Positions 16,948 to 24,272 of a stretch of 64,000 nt of DNA are shown here, piece after piece. This DNA comes from Nocardia jiangxiensis NBRC 101359. GTDB taxonomy: Bacteria > Actinomycetota > Actinomycetes > Mycobacteriales > Mycobacteriaceae. Position 1 is the stretch's first letter. Every line of letters begins with the position of its first letter. The notes under the pieces are model-generated. The model saw nothing but the letters and a program-made list of their open reading frames with translations. It ran no database searches and was not told the DNA's origin. The stretch spans positions 1-64,000 of the forward strand of contig NZ_BAGB01000076.1 in the NCBI RefSeq assembly GCF_000308615.1, given 5' to 3'. Position numbers and translations under genes: made by a program.

Positions 16948-18117
16948 ATGCGCAACGTTCGCGGGATCGTGCTTGCTGTCATGGCTGTCGGTTTGACCGC
17001 GTGTTCGAGCGGTTCGCCGACTTCGGCGCCGTCGAGTTCCACGACCGCTGCCCCCGGTACCAAACCGGCCCCCACGACCGCCACGACCACCACCAAGTCT
17101 CAGGCGGACTGCGATGCCGGTTATCTGGCGCAGTTCACCACGCGGCAGAAGCTCGCGCAGCTGCTGACCGTCGGGGTGACCGGGACGGCGGACGCGGAGA
17201 ACGTGGTGCGCACGAGTCAGGTCGGCGGGATCTTCATCGGCAGCTGGACCGATCAGGCGCTGCTGGCCGATCATCAGATCGATCAGGTCAAGGGCGCGGC
17301 GACGGTGCCGCTGATGGTGACCATCGATGAGGAGGGCGGCCGGGTCTCCCGGCTGAAGAACCTGATCGGCGCGGTCCCTCCGGCCCGGACCATCGCTCAG
17401 ACCATGTCCGCGGACGATTTCTATTCGCAGAGCCTGACGCGCGGTAAGGCGATGAAGGATCTGGGCATCACCGTGGACCTGGCGCCGGACGCCGACGTCA
17501 GCGACGAGGCGGCCGATTCGGTCATCGGGGACCGGTCGTTCTCGAGCGATCCGAATGTGGTGACCTCCTTCGCGGGTGCGTTCATCCGGGCCATGCACGA
17601 TGCGGGGCTCGGCGCGGTCATGAAGCATTTCCCGGGCCACGGCCACGGTTCGGGCGATTCGCACACCGGCGCGGTGCACACTCCGCCGCTGGCCCAGTTG
17701 CAGAACAACGATCTGGTTCCGTTCCGCAATCTGATCGGTTCGGGTGCGGCGGTCATGGTCGGCCACCTGGACGTTCCCGGGCTGACCACGCCGAATGTGC
17801 CGGCCAGTATCAGCCCGCAGGCGATGGCCCTGCTGCGGAACGGCAGCGGTTACGACGCGAAACCCTTCGACGGTCCGATCTTCACCGACGACCTGGGCGG
17901 GATGGCCGCGATCACCAACCGGATGAATATCGAGGACGCGGTGGCCGCGGCGCTCGAGGCCGGGGCCGACAACGCGCTGTGGACGTCCAGTTCGGCGGTT
18001 CCTCAGGTGCTCGACAAGCTCGAGCAGGAGGTCAGCTCGGGTCGTCTGCCGCTGGCTCAGGTGAATGCGTCGGTGCTGCGGATGGTCAAGTTCAAGGGCA
18101 TCACCCCGCACTGCTGA
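16948..18117 (+). CDS. lpqI: GH3 lipoprotein beta-N-acetylglucosaminidase, LpqI-like
   Basis: 389 aa. The signal peptide ends in the lipobox LTAC, followed by a Ser/Thr/Pro-rich linker (about residues 21-50). The GH3 N-domain carries VTIDEEGGRVSRL, the KHFPGHGHGSGDSH loop with the catalytic histidine, and the nucleophile aspartate in FTDDLGGMAAI. This matches NagZ/LpqI enzymes that release GlcNAc during cell-wall turnover, anchored on the outer face of the membrane. It is the last chromosomal gene before the integrase. Confidence 0.9.
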   Translation: MRNVRGIVLAVMAVGLTACSSGSPTSAPSSSTTAAPGTKPAPTTATTTTKSQADCDAGYLAQFTTRQKLAQLLTVGVTGTADAENVVRTSQVGGIFIGSWTDQALLADHQIDQVKGAATVPLMVTIDEEGGRVSRLKNLIGAVPPARTIAQTMSADDFYSQSLTRGKAMKDLGITVDLAPDADVSDEAADSVIGDRSFSSDPNVVTSFAGAFIRAMHDAGLGAVMKHFPGHGHGSGDSHTGAVHTPPLAQLQNNDLVPFRNLIGSGAAVMVGHLDVPGLTTPNVPASISPQAMALLRNGSGYDAKPFDGPIFTDDLGGMAAITNRMNIEDAVAAALEAGADNALWTSSSAVPQVLDKLEQEVSSGRLPLAQVNASVLRMVKFKGITPHC

Positions 18118-18133
18118 TCACACTGGCCCGAAT

Positions 18134-18152
18134 GCGACAGCGTTCGTGTCGC
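18134..18152 (+). terminator. short hairpin after lpqI
   Basis: GCGACA and TGTCGC flank a seven-base loop 16 bases past the stop. Weak. Confidence 0.35.
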
Positions 18153-18236
18153 CGAGGCTCTGAGCTGCACACTCCTGGCCGCTCGCGGGCGACTTCCCGG
18201 CAATGCGCGGTTCGCATAACTTACCTAGGAGTAAGA
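18153..18236. other. candidate left attachment region
   Basis: The 84 bases between the lpqI hairpin and the integrase stop have no gene. They include CTTACCTAGGAGTAAG (5-bp inverted arms) touching the integrase end. Phage attP sites usually lie beside int, so the core is probably here, but I found no matching copy near 63 kb. Confidence 0.3.
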
Positions 18237-19595
18237 CTAGATTCGCTGCAAAACACGAGGTCGGGGGCCTTCTACGAACCGTCCAGAGGCTCGTATTGTC
18301 ACTTTGATGTCACTTTCAGGATCCAGGTACTCCAGCTGCTCCGAGTAGTCGACGACGAACAGGTAGAAGCCCTCGGCGTCGATGTAGTGGCGAACGGCCA
18401 CCGAGGAGGCTGCGGTGTGCCCGAGCTGGGTACTGGCGGCGCTGGGATCTCCGGTACGACCGGCAACCTCGGTGGCGACCGTGTCGCGGAGATTCCCGGG
18501 CCGTGCCCAGGCCACCGAGGTCCCCTTCAGGCGGCGCTCCATGATGAAGTCCACGGACTCTGTAGTGATCGGCTGCGGTTGTTTCCGGAACTTCACCGTG
18601 AAGCACAGCGCCTCGTCGTTGCCCCGGGTGTAGGTCTTGTCGCGCCACTCCCGCAGGATCCGGGCACTCCACGCCGGAAGGGTGATGTAGTACGGCTGAC
18701 CAGCTTTGCGACCTTCGGTGCGGACCTTCCCCTGGCCAGTGATGCGCTCGGTGTGGCCGCAGATGTGCACGATCGTGTAGTCGCCGTCGATGTCGAGGAT
18801 GTCGCACCACCTCAGCGCCAGGATCTCGCCGGGACGCGCGCCGGTCGCGAGGATGAGCATCACGACGTAGTACGGCCATTGCGCGGCCCTGCGGTCACCG
18901 GAGAACTGCGTTCCGAGGGCATCCTTCAGTGCGGCACGTTCGGCGGGCTTGAGGGCGCGCTGAGCCTTGACGATGGTGTACTTCGGTTTTTTGATCAACT
19001 TCATCGGCGAGATATCGAACAGGTGCAGCTCGTCGGTCATCCACGTGAACACCGCCGAGAGCACCTTGAACTGCATCTCAGCCACGCCGGGGTACGCCTT
19101 GCCGACGCTGCGGAAGTATCCGACGATGAACGTCACCTGAGCCACTTCGCGGATGCTGAGCCGCCCCATCTCGACGCCCATCCGGATCGCGTCCGGGCGG
19201 CTGGTCTTGCGGTCCGGATCGCCTGGATAGATCGCGGAGATGTACCCGTTGAGGGTGCGCCGGGCCAGTTCTCCGTTCTCGAACCGCTGCTGCGAAAACT
19301 TCCTGAACTCGTCGAATGCGTCGCTCATCATCGAATCCAAGGTCAGGACCGTGGCGGGCGAGGACATTTCGGCGATCAGCTCGACGCGAGCCCCCTTGTT
19401 GCGGTTGACCTCGAAGCGCCGCCAGAAGTCGTCAAGGCATTCCTTGCGAGTCTTCCCCTTGCCCGACGAACGGTGATAGGACCCGGACCAGGCTCGATGA
19501 CGGATCGGACCGAGATGCCAGAGGTCGTCGTCACCCTTGATCGGGACCAGCTTCTGCTTCGGTTCAGCGCCGGGGGCCATCTTCTCCTGCGGCAT
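18237..19595 (-). CDS. int: tyrosine-type site-specific integrase
   Basis: 452 aa from the ATG at 19595, after GAAGGAGA and 11 bases beyond the excisionase stop. The C-terminal catalytic domain has the first arginine in ATGARPGEILALRW (Arg254), the second in GNLRDTVATEV (Arg370), His393 in LGHTAAS and the nucleophile Tyr404 in VRHYID. The N-terminal half holds the SAM-like core-binding domain. It catalyses integration and, with the upstream excisionase, excision. LRDT instead of LRHT is usual in integrases of actinobacterial mobile elements. Confidence 0.93.
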   Translation of the reverse strand: MPQEKMAPGAEPKQKLVPIKGDDDLWHLGPIRHRAWSGSYHRSSGKGKTRKECLDDFWRRFEVNRNKGARVELIAEMSSPATVLTLDSMMSDAFDEFRKFSQQRFENGELARRTLNGYISAIYPGDPDRKTSRPDAIRMGVEMGRLSIREVAQVTFIVGYFRSVGKAYPGVAEMQFKVLSAVFTWMTDELHLFDISPMKLIKKPKYTIVKAQRALKPAERAALKDALGTQFSGDRRAAQWPYYVVMLILATGARPGEILALRWCDILDIDGDYTIVHICGHTERITGQGKVRTEGRKAGQPYYITLPAWSARILREWRDKTYTRGNDEALCFTVKFRKQPQPITTESVDFIMERRLKGTSVAWARPGNLRDTVATEVAGRTGDPSAASTQLGHTAASSVAVRHYIDAEGFYLFVVDYSEQLEYLDPESDIKVTIRASGRFVEGPRPRVLQRI

Positions 19596-19608
19596 TGCGT
19601 TGTCTCCT

Positions 19609-19800
19609 TCAGTCGTCGCCGAGTTGGCTTTGCTCCCACGCTTCGAAGTCCTTGCGCGGGTAGCGAACTCGTCCACCTCCGAGCCGGATGTAGTTCGGGC
19701 CGACGCCTCTGGACGCCCAGTTGGCGAGGGTCTTGGCGGTTAGCTGGAGGTGTTCGGCGACCTGCTCTCGAGTGAGGTACGCCGGTTCGTTCGTGGACAT
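19609..19800 (-). CDS. excisionase-like MerR-type HTH protein
   Basis: 63 aa. AYLTREQVAEHLQLTAKTLANWASRG is the winged-helix/HTH_17 pattern of excisionases and recombination directionality factors. It lies directly upstream of int in the same unit. The 120 bases before it carry repeated GATAACTG boxes that could bind it. Confidence 0.85.
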   Translation of the reverse strand: MSTNEPAYLTREQVAEHLQLTAKTLANWASRGVGPNYIRLGGGRVRYPRKDFEAWEQSQLGDD

Positions 19801-19821
19801 CTCAGACTCTCCGGGAATGGC

Positions 19822-19926
19822 TGATAACTGGCAATGGTCGGCCGGTTCGCAGGGTGATAACTGACTTATACGTGCAGGTCTGGAGGCGGTGCCGGGGGTG
19901 CGCGGAGGGGTGGGTGGCGATAACCG
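19822..19926. promoter_or_regulatory. GATAACTG repeats upstream of the excisionase
   Basis: TGATAACTGGC (19822-19832) and TGATAACTGAC (19855-19865) are direct repeats 33 bases apart, about three helical turns; CGATAACCG at 19918-19926 is a weaker third. Likely binding sites for excisionase, integrase arm domain or a repressor. Confidence 0.5.
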
Positions 19927-19934
19927 AGTTTGCC

Positions 19935-19980
19935 CACGAGAAAGCCCTGAAATCGGTGAAGACTCCAGGGCTTTCTCGTG
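19935..19980 (-). terminator. strong terminator of the leftward operon
   Basis: A 15-bp perfect stem (CACGAGAAAGCCCTG, 19935-19949, with 19966-19980) with a 16-base loop, right after the HNH gene. It separates the main operon from xis-int. Confidence 0.85.
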
Positions 19981-19982
19981 GG

Positions 19983-20489
19983 CTACGCGCGGGCTTTGGC
20001 GCGCATTCTGCGGTGCGACTCGCGGGCGATGCGATTACTGCACTCACGACAGACGCGCTTTCCTCTTACATCGACACGCAAATTTTCTCCGCTATATGGA
20101 TGCCCCAGCGGGCAATGAGTCTTGGTAGACCCATGGGCGTAATGGTTGCCGTGCCTGACTCGATCGCGCATATTCTCACTTCGAGTACCCCATCGCAGAT
20201 TATCAAGACGATTATTTGCGGGATTCCCGTCGAAATGACAGCATTCAGTGCCCGGCGGCGGCGGACCAACGAACGCGAGCAAAACGAGTCGGTGCACCAT
20301 GTACGACCTACTTCGGCCATTAACGACCAAGCTCAATCGTCGATACCCCGACTTCACAGTATTGGCACTCATAACATGGACGCGTCTGCGCCGGAGCGAG
20401 CAAACCCGTCCCAGGCTGCTGACGGCGTAGGTGCCATTAGCGCCTGGGACGGATCTCCAACGCTCTTTCGTTTCGGCTACTTCACCCAA
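19983..20489 (-). CDS. HNH homing endonuclease (NUMOD4 + HNH_3)
   Basis: 168 aa. The N-terminus has the NUMOD4 pattern WRSVPGANGTYAVSSLGRV. The nuclease motif is HRLVLLAFVGPPPPGTECCH, then DGNPANNRLDNLRWGTRSEN. A zinc-ribbon-like CPLGHP...CREC tail follows. Free-standing HNH homing nucleases are common phage passengers. Its start overlaps the end of ro60 by 13 bases. Confidence 0.88.
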   Translation of the reverse strand: MGEVAETKERWRSVPGANGTYAVSSLGRVCSLRRRRVHVMSANTVKSGYRRLSLVVNGRSRSYMVHRLVLLAFVGPPPPGTECCHFDGNPANNRLDNLRWGTRSENMRDRVRHGNHYAHGSTKTHCPLGHPYSGENLRVDVRGKRVCRECSNRIARESHRRMRAKARA

Positions 20490-22060
20490 GGCCAGTTGCC
20501 CGACTCGGCGGCTTCCAGCTGAGGGATGAGCTTGAATGTGGCGTCCGTTAGGCTCCCGAACTCATGCCGATTCGGACCAAGCCGCATAGCCGCCGGAGCA
20601 TAGCCCTGAAGATTGAACCCGTAAACCGGGACATGGGCCGGTACCGGGGCAGTGATATTGCCAGTGCAGGACTGCATGTCGGACAAGATGCAGACTCGAT
20701 CATGGCCTCGATACTGCCGCGCTACTGCGCCCGCGATATCCGTGCCGTGCCCCTTTTCGCCGACGCGGTTGATAAACCGGTTGATCTCGGTGAGCGTCGA
20801 CGCGCCCCTCTTGACCGAGTGGTGGAACTCGCCGGATGCGAAACCGTAGATGTCGGCGTTGGCACCGTTCTTGACGCCGAGAGCGACGCCGAATACCGCA
20901 GCGGCCTTGACCGGAGCCATTGTCGAGCGAGCGTTGTAGCTGGACTGCATCGAGCCGGAGGTGTCGACGAGAATCAACGTCTTGCCCGGCAGCTCCGGAA
21001 TGTTCCGCAGCGAATGCCCGAGAGCCTTGTCCAGCGCGTGACCCCACCGCAGCGACGGCGCGTGCTCATAAGCGCTCAGGAATCGGAACGGGAACTGGCG
21101 AGACTTCTCGATCACAATCGGGTCGGTGAGGTTGTCGATCACCAGCTGCGCGGCTTGGTCCGACACTCCGGCTTCATCGAAATTCCGAAGGTTGCGGATC
21201 TGGGCCATGATGCCCATTGTCGGAATCATCGCTTCCCACCTCGCAGCGGTCATCGGACCGAAACCCGACAACTGCTCCCAGGTCATTCCGGACTCACCGA
21301 GGACTTCCGCGAGAGTGCCGTTGTCGGCGAGATAGTCGATGATCTTCGCCGGGGAGTGCTTGAACGCCTCGTTGTTCTGAATGGTCTTCAGTGACTCGGG
21401 GATCGGCTTGTCGCGGTTGTGGCGACGATCCAGCGCGTATTCGAACAGGTCGCCCTGCCAGGCTTTGCCGTCGTCGGCGGACGGGTGGGTCAGGTCGATC
21501 ACATCACCGAACCGGAAGCCCTTGCTCGAGGTGTCGTACTTCAGCAGACTCCGCTCGTTGTACAACCGCACGACCGCATCGGCGACACCGCGCTTGACCG
21601 GCTGGGGAATCCGACGACCGTAGTTGCTCGTCCAATAAGCCAGCATTTCCCCGGGCTCATCGGCGCGCTGGAGGACGGAGTTGATGACCTTGCGGTTGTC
21701 GCCGTGCAGTCCCTTGTCCAGCCGCGCCTTAACGTACTCCGCTGCTCCGACGAGCGACGCGCTGCGCATATTCGCCTCAGGGCCGCGCAGCCACGCCAGC
21801 ATGTCGGCGGTCCACTCCGGATCCTTGACGGCCATCTCGCGAATCAGCTTCTGGTAGCGGTTGTCGCGGGCGTCGGCGGATTCGTAGAAGGTGTTTTCGC
21901 CAACAAAATTGCTGACCGCGAGGAGAAACAGCTCGGACCGCTTGTCGCGCTTGAATCCCGCAGCGCCTTCGTGGGTGTCGACCGTCTTGTTCTTTTTCGT
22001 GCCGATCGGGCCGGTGGCGGTGTTGGCGGGGCGAGTGGCGGTGGTGTTGAATTTGCTCAT
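20477..22060 (-). CDS. Ro60 RNA-binding protein (TROVE + vWA)
   Basis: 527 aa from the ATG at 22060 (MSKFNTTATRPANT). Residues about 25-350 are the HEAT-repeat ring of the TROVE module. Residues about 355-527 form a von Willebrand A domain with the metal site DTSGS (366-370). Ro60 proteins bind Y RNAs on the outer ring and misfolded or damaged RNA ends in the central hole, and in bacteria tether nucleases for RNA decay. Five Y-RNA-like elements lie about 1.6 kb upstream on the same strand. The open frame continues 66 codons further upstream, but that part is basic and not TROVE-like. Confidence 0.95.
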   Translation of the reverse strand: MSKFNTTATRPANTATGPIGTKKNKTVDTHEGAAGFKRDKRSELFLLAVSNFVGENTFYESADARDNRYQKLIREMAVKDPEWTADMLAWLRGPEANMRSASLVGAAEYVKARLDKGLHGDNRKVINSVLQRADEPGEMLAYWTSNYGRRIPQPVKRGVADAVVRLYNERSLLKYDTSSKGFRFGDVIDLTHPSADDGKAWQGDLFEYALDRRHNRDKPIPESLKTIQNNEAFKHSPAKIIDYLADNGTLAEVLGESGMTWEQLSGFGPMTAARWEAMIPTMGIMAQIRNLRNFDEAGVSDQAAQLVIDNLTDPIVIEKSRQFPFRFLSAYEHAPSLRWGHALDKALGHSLRNIPELPGKTLILVDTSGSMQSSYNARSTMAPVKAAAVFGVALGVKNGANADIYGFASGEFHHSVKRGASTLTEINRFINRVGEKGHGTDIAGAVARQYRGHDRVCILSDMQSCTGNITAPVPAHVPVYGFNLQGYAPAAMRLGPNRHEFGSLTDATFKLIPQLEAAESGNWPWVK

Positions 22061-22073
22061 CTGAATGCGCCTT

Positions 22074-22316
22074 CTAGTCTTCGCGGGCGTAGATGTAATA
22101 GGTGTAGAGCGAGTCGCGATCCGGGTAACCGAAGTCTTCATCGCCCGGCGTGGGATCCTTGTCGCCCAAGTCCCATTCGATCGGCTTGGATTCCTCGGCC
22201 TGGGCGGCTGCGCGAGCTTCGTCGGCGGTGTCGAAAATGCCGAGCAGCTCATCGTCATAGCCGCATAAGTCGCAGGAATGGATTTGCTGTACCGCGTACC
22301 GCATGTCAGTAGTCAT
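22074..22316 (-). CDS. small acidic hypothetical protein
   Basis: 80 aa starting MTTDMRYAVQQIHSCD. A CDLCG motif is followed by an acidic tail. It lies 13 bases before ro60 and overlaps the preceding gene, so it is in the same transcript. Function unknown. Confidence 0.65.
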   Translation of the reverse strand: MTTDMRYAVQQIHSCDLCGYDDELLGIFDTADEARAAAQAEESKPIEWDLGDKDPTPGDEDFGYPDRDSLYTYYIYARED

Positions 22317-22812
22317 CGCAGCAGTCGCAGCAAGACCCCGGCTCATTCGGCTCCGGCCACGAATCGGGGAGTGCGACGCCATCCTCTTCAGCCCACTTCC
22401 GCAGGTACCAGATCAGCTGCGGGATGGTGTTGTCGGAGTCGAATAGTTCGTCCGCTTCATCGCTGGTAAGGCCGAGGGCGGCTTCGGCGACGCAATCCAT
22501 CTCCCATACCGTGGTTCCATCCGCGATGCAGGAGTTAGGGGCGAAACGGCCTTCGAACCTCTGCACGAGCCGTTCGGCGATGTCGGCGGGAGGGATGACA
22601 AGGTCGGTGTAGTCGTCGTCCTCCCTGAACAGCCAATCAGTTGCGCTGAACTCGCGACGCCTGATCTGACGGCCGCCAATGTGGATTGCGGTGTGACCTG
22701 CGAAGCAGTACGCGGTGCCGCATGTGTTGGAGTACACCGTCTGATCCCACTCTTTAGGGTGATCGAGGATGTACTGCATGATGTAGATGAGTTCGGGCCA
22801 GTTGCGAGTCAC
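22306..22812 (-). CDS. conserved phage-type hypothetical protein
   Basis: 168 aa. WDQTVYSNTCGTAYCFAGHT and a C-terminal PGSCCDCCDDY are cysteine patterns seen in many actinophage proteins of unknown role. The rest is helical and acidic. Confidence 0.7.
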   Translation of the reverse strand: MTRNWPELIYIMQYILDHPKEWDQTVYSNTCGTAYCFAGHTAIHIGGRQIRRREFSATDWLFREDDDYTDLVIPPADIAERLVQRFEGRFAPNSCIADGTTVWEMDCVAEAALGLTSDEADELFDSDNTIPQLIWYLRKWAEEDGVALPDSWPEPNEPGSCCDCCDDY

Positions 22813-22814
22813 AA

Positions 22815-23348
22815 TCAGTTACCGTTCAGGTCGAGATTGATTTGATTTTTGACGCTGCCGGGCGGGACGTGGATTTCGACGAATCGCGGATCATCGGTGA
22901 GACACGGAGCGAGCCAATTCGGCTTGAGATGGCAGCCGATGTACTCGACCACATAGGGCTTCGCCGAGTCTTCGTACAGTGCTATGTCGGACGCTTCGAC
23001 TTTCTCGAGATGGATAGCGCCGTTGCTGTTGTCGTAAAAGGTGTAGGTTGCGTTCGACGTCAGGATGCCGGTGCCGAGAACGAAATCGCCGGTGATGGTG
23101 TTGCCGTCTTTGATCGCTTCCAGGCCGTAGGCGGCGTAGTCGTCTTGATGATCGGTGGCCACGTTGGCGACGATGGTGATTACCAGTCCGAGGATTGTGC
23201 AGAAGAAGGCACTGACAAACGTGAAGAAGGCCACCAAGCCAATCCCTGAAGCGACGCCGTTCTCGCGAGCTTCGGATATGCCGACTGCGCTGAAACCCAC
23301 CGCGCAAACCCCGACTAGAACTGCCGGGATGATTACTGCCGCGTACAT
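22815..23348 (-). CDS. membrane protein with extracytoplasmic domain
   Basis: 177 aa. Two hydrophobic segments (about 3-22 and 33-62) are followed by a polar beta-rich domain (TGDFVLGTGILT..., with two cysteines) that probably sits outside the membrane. Start ATG. Not recognised. Confidence 0.7.
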   Translation of the reverse strand: MYAAVIIPAVLVGVCAVGFSAVGISEARENGVASGIGLVAFFTFVSAFFCTILGLVITIVANVATDHQDDYAAYGLEAIKDGNTITGDFVLGTGILTSNATYTFYDNSNGAIHLEKVEASDIALYEDSAKPYVVEYIGCHLKPNWLAPCLTDDPRFVEIHVPPGSVKNQINLDLNGN

Positions 23349-23352
23349 CGGA

Positions 23353-23562
23353 TCACCAGTCGTTGTCGAAGACTTCTTCCATGACCATCGCGCTGAGCGG
23401 GTCGATTCCGGAGCCCATCATTTCGCCCATCATCACCTCTTCGATGTTGCCGTCGAGGATTCCTTCGATCACCATCATGTCGGCGAGCGGGTTTCCGCAG
23501 CAGGTCGTTCCATACCGCATTCGCATTCCGCAGCTGGGGCAGCCGTGGTGGTATCCGTACAT
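23353..23562 (-). CDS. small zinc-ribbon-like protein
   Basis: 69 aa from the ATG at 23562 (MYGYHHGCPSCGMRMRYG). Two cysteine pairs (CPSCG, TTCCG) could bind zinc; the tail is methionine- and acid-rich. It is the first gene after the Y-RNA array terminator, so its start must lie downstream of 23593. Confidence 0.65.
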   Translation of the reverse strand: MYGYHHGCPSCGMRMRYGTTCCGNPLADMMVIEGILDGNIEEVMMGEMMGSGIDPLSAMVMEEVFDNDW

Positions 23563-23592
23563 ATCGATTCGCTTTCGTTGGCAGTTCCGGGC

Positions 23593-23641
23593 ATGAAAAA
23601 GCCCCCAGGAATCACTGGATAAGCGAAACCTGGGGGCTTTG
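23593..23641 (-). terminator. strong terminator ending the Y-RNA array
   Basis: On the minus strand AAGCCCCCAGG pairs with CCTGGGGGCTT over a 20-base loop and runs into TTTTTC: a textbook intrinsic terminator ten bases after the last Y RNA. Confidence 0.92.
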
Positions 23642-23650
23642 GAACGATCA

Positions 23651-23793
23651 GGCACTGACATCAAAGCCGACGCAGGAAATTGGGCTCAATTGCTCTACCA
23701 ACTGAGCTACAACGCTGTTTCGAGAGCGCTGGCGGGATTTGAACCCGCGACAGATTGATTTTGGAAGTAACCCACGTCTTCGGACCAGTACCG
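23651..23793 (-). ncRNA. Y RNA 3, with tRNA-like module (nearest to ro60)
   Basis: Minus strand. The Ro-binding signature CTGGTCCGAAG...GGGTTACTTC is at the 5' side. Ends close as GGTACTG/CAGTGCC and inner GACG/CGTC. The loop is a circularly permuted tRNA: T-arm GCGGGTTCAAATCCCGC (23732-23748), acceptor 3' strand CAGCGCT, an eight-base loop, acceptor 5' strand AGCGTTG (7 pairs, one G-U), D-arm GCTCAGTTGGTAGAGC (23692-23707), then a hairpin AATTGAGCCCAATT in the anticodon-arm position. This is the most tRNA-like member. Y RNAs gate or scaffold Ro60, and bacterial YrlA RNAs also carry tRNA mimics. Confidence 0.88.
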
Positions 23794-23803
23794 AATGTTC
23801 TAA

Positions 23804-23873
23804 ACCTGAGATCGCAGTGCCGGGCGGTGTTGATTTCAGCAAATTGAAGTAACCGCCTGGCTTCGCACCAGGT
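23804..23873 (-). ncRNA. Y-RNA-like element 5, stem-only form
   Basis: Minus strand. ACCTG/CAGGT closes the ends. The 5' strand GGTGCGAAGCC...GGCGGTTACTTC matches the Y signature with G for C, and GCCAGGCGGT pairs with ACCGCCCGGC (one mismatch). The loop is about 20 bases and has no tRNA module. Close relative of element 4. Confidence 0.7.
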
Positions 23874-23885
23874 ATTCGTTTTGCT

Positions 23886-23920
23886 CCCCCGGAGGAGTCT
23901 TTCGACCGCAAGGCCGGGGG
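23886..23920 (-). ncRNA. GC-rich hairpin between the two stem-only elements
   Basis: CCCCCGG and CCGGGGG form a stem around a 21-base loop. No T-run, so it looks like a folded part of the transcript rather than a terminator. Confidence 0.5.
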
Positions 23921-23923
23921 TAG

Positions 23924-23996
23924 TCCCGAGGTCGGAGTGCTGGGCGGTGTTGTTTCCATTCACAGTAAGAAGTAACCGCCCGGCTTCGCACCGGGA
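23924..23996 (-). ncRNA. Y-RNA-like element 4, stem-only form
   Basis: Minus strand. TCCCG/CGGGA closes the ends; 5' GGTGCGAAGCCGGGCGGTTAC pairs partly with ACCGCCCAGC. It has the asymmetric internal bulge seen in Y RNA Ro sites but only a short loop. It starts 12 bases after the stop of the 36-residue ORF. Confidence 0.7.
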
Positions 23997-24008
23997 TATA
24001 AAAGCTTG

Positions 24009-24119
24009 TTAGACGAACGCGGCGATGAGCGCCGAAACCAGTGCGCCGACAGCGCTTGCAACCGAAGTCACCAACGTGGGCAGATCCGCAAGGCCAGCAG
24101 CCAGCAGAGCAGCAGACAT
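24009..24119 (-). CDS. 36-residue hydrophobic peptide inside the Y-RNA array
   Basis: ATG at 24119 after AGGAGAT at proper spacing; stop TAA at 24009. The product starts MSAALLAAGLADLPTLVTS and continues as a hydrophobic, uncharged helix ending in LIAAFV. It looks like a single membrane-spanning or membrane-active peptide. It lies between Y RNA 2 and element 4 on the same strand. It could be a small toxin-like or holin-like peptide; no family is recognised. Confidence 0.65.
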   Translation of the reverse strand: MSAALLAAGLADLPTLVTSVASAVGALVSALIAAFV

Positions 24120-24153
24120 AGGAATTATCTCCTGGAGATCGGGGATATGTGCA

Positions 24154-24262
24154 GACACTGACATCGAAGTCGAGGCAGGTAACATACGGAAGCCGAAGCG
24201 ACTCCCGGCAGGACTTGAACCTGCAGTACCAATGAAGTAACCCGCCTCTGCGGACCAGTATC
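24154..24262 (-). ncRNA. Y RNA 2, T-arm/acceptor module only
   Basis: Minus strand. CTGGTCCGCAG...GGGTTACTTC signature; ends close as GATACTG/CAGTGTC and GAGGC/GCCTC. The module has T-arm GCAGGTTCAAGTCCTGC (24208-24224) and a permuted acceptor stem CGGGAGT with GCTTCCG (two G-U pairs) over a seven-base loop, but no D-arm. A reduced tRNA mimic. Confidence 0.85.
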
Positions 24263-24272
24263 AAAGTGAAAG

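Noticed and set aside
17979..19775. Plus-strand open frame across the integrase
   Set aside because: Runs antisense over lpqI's end and the integrase/excisionase genes; no recognisable protein features.
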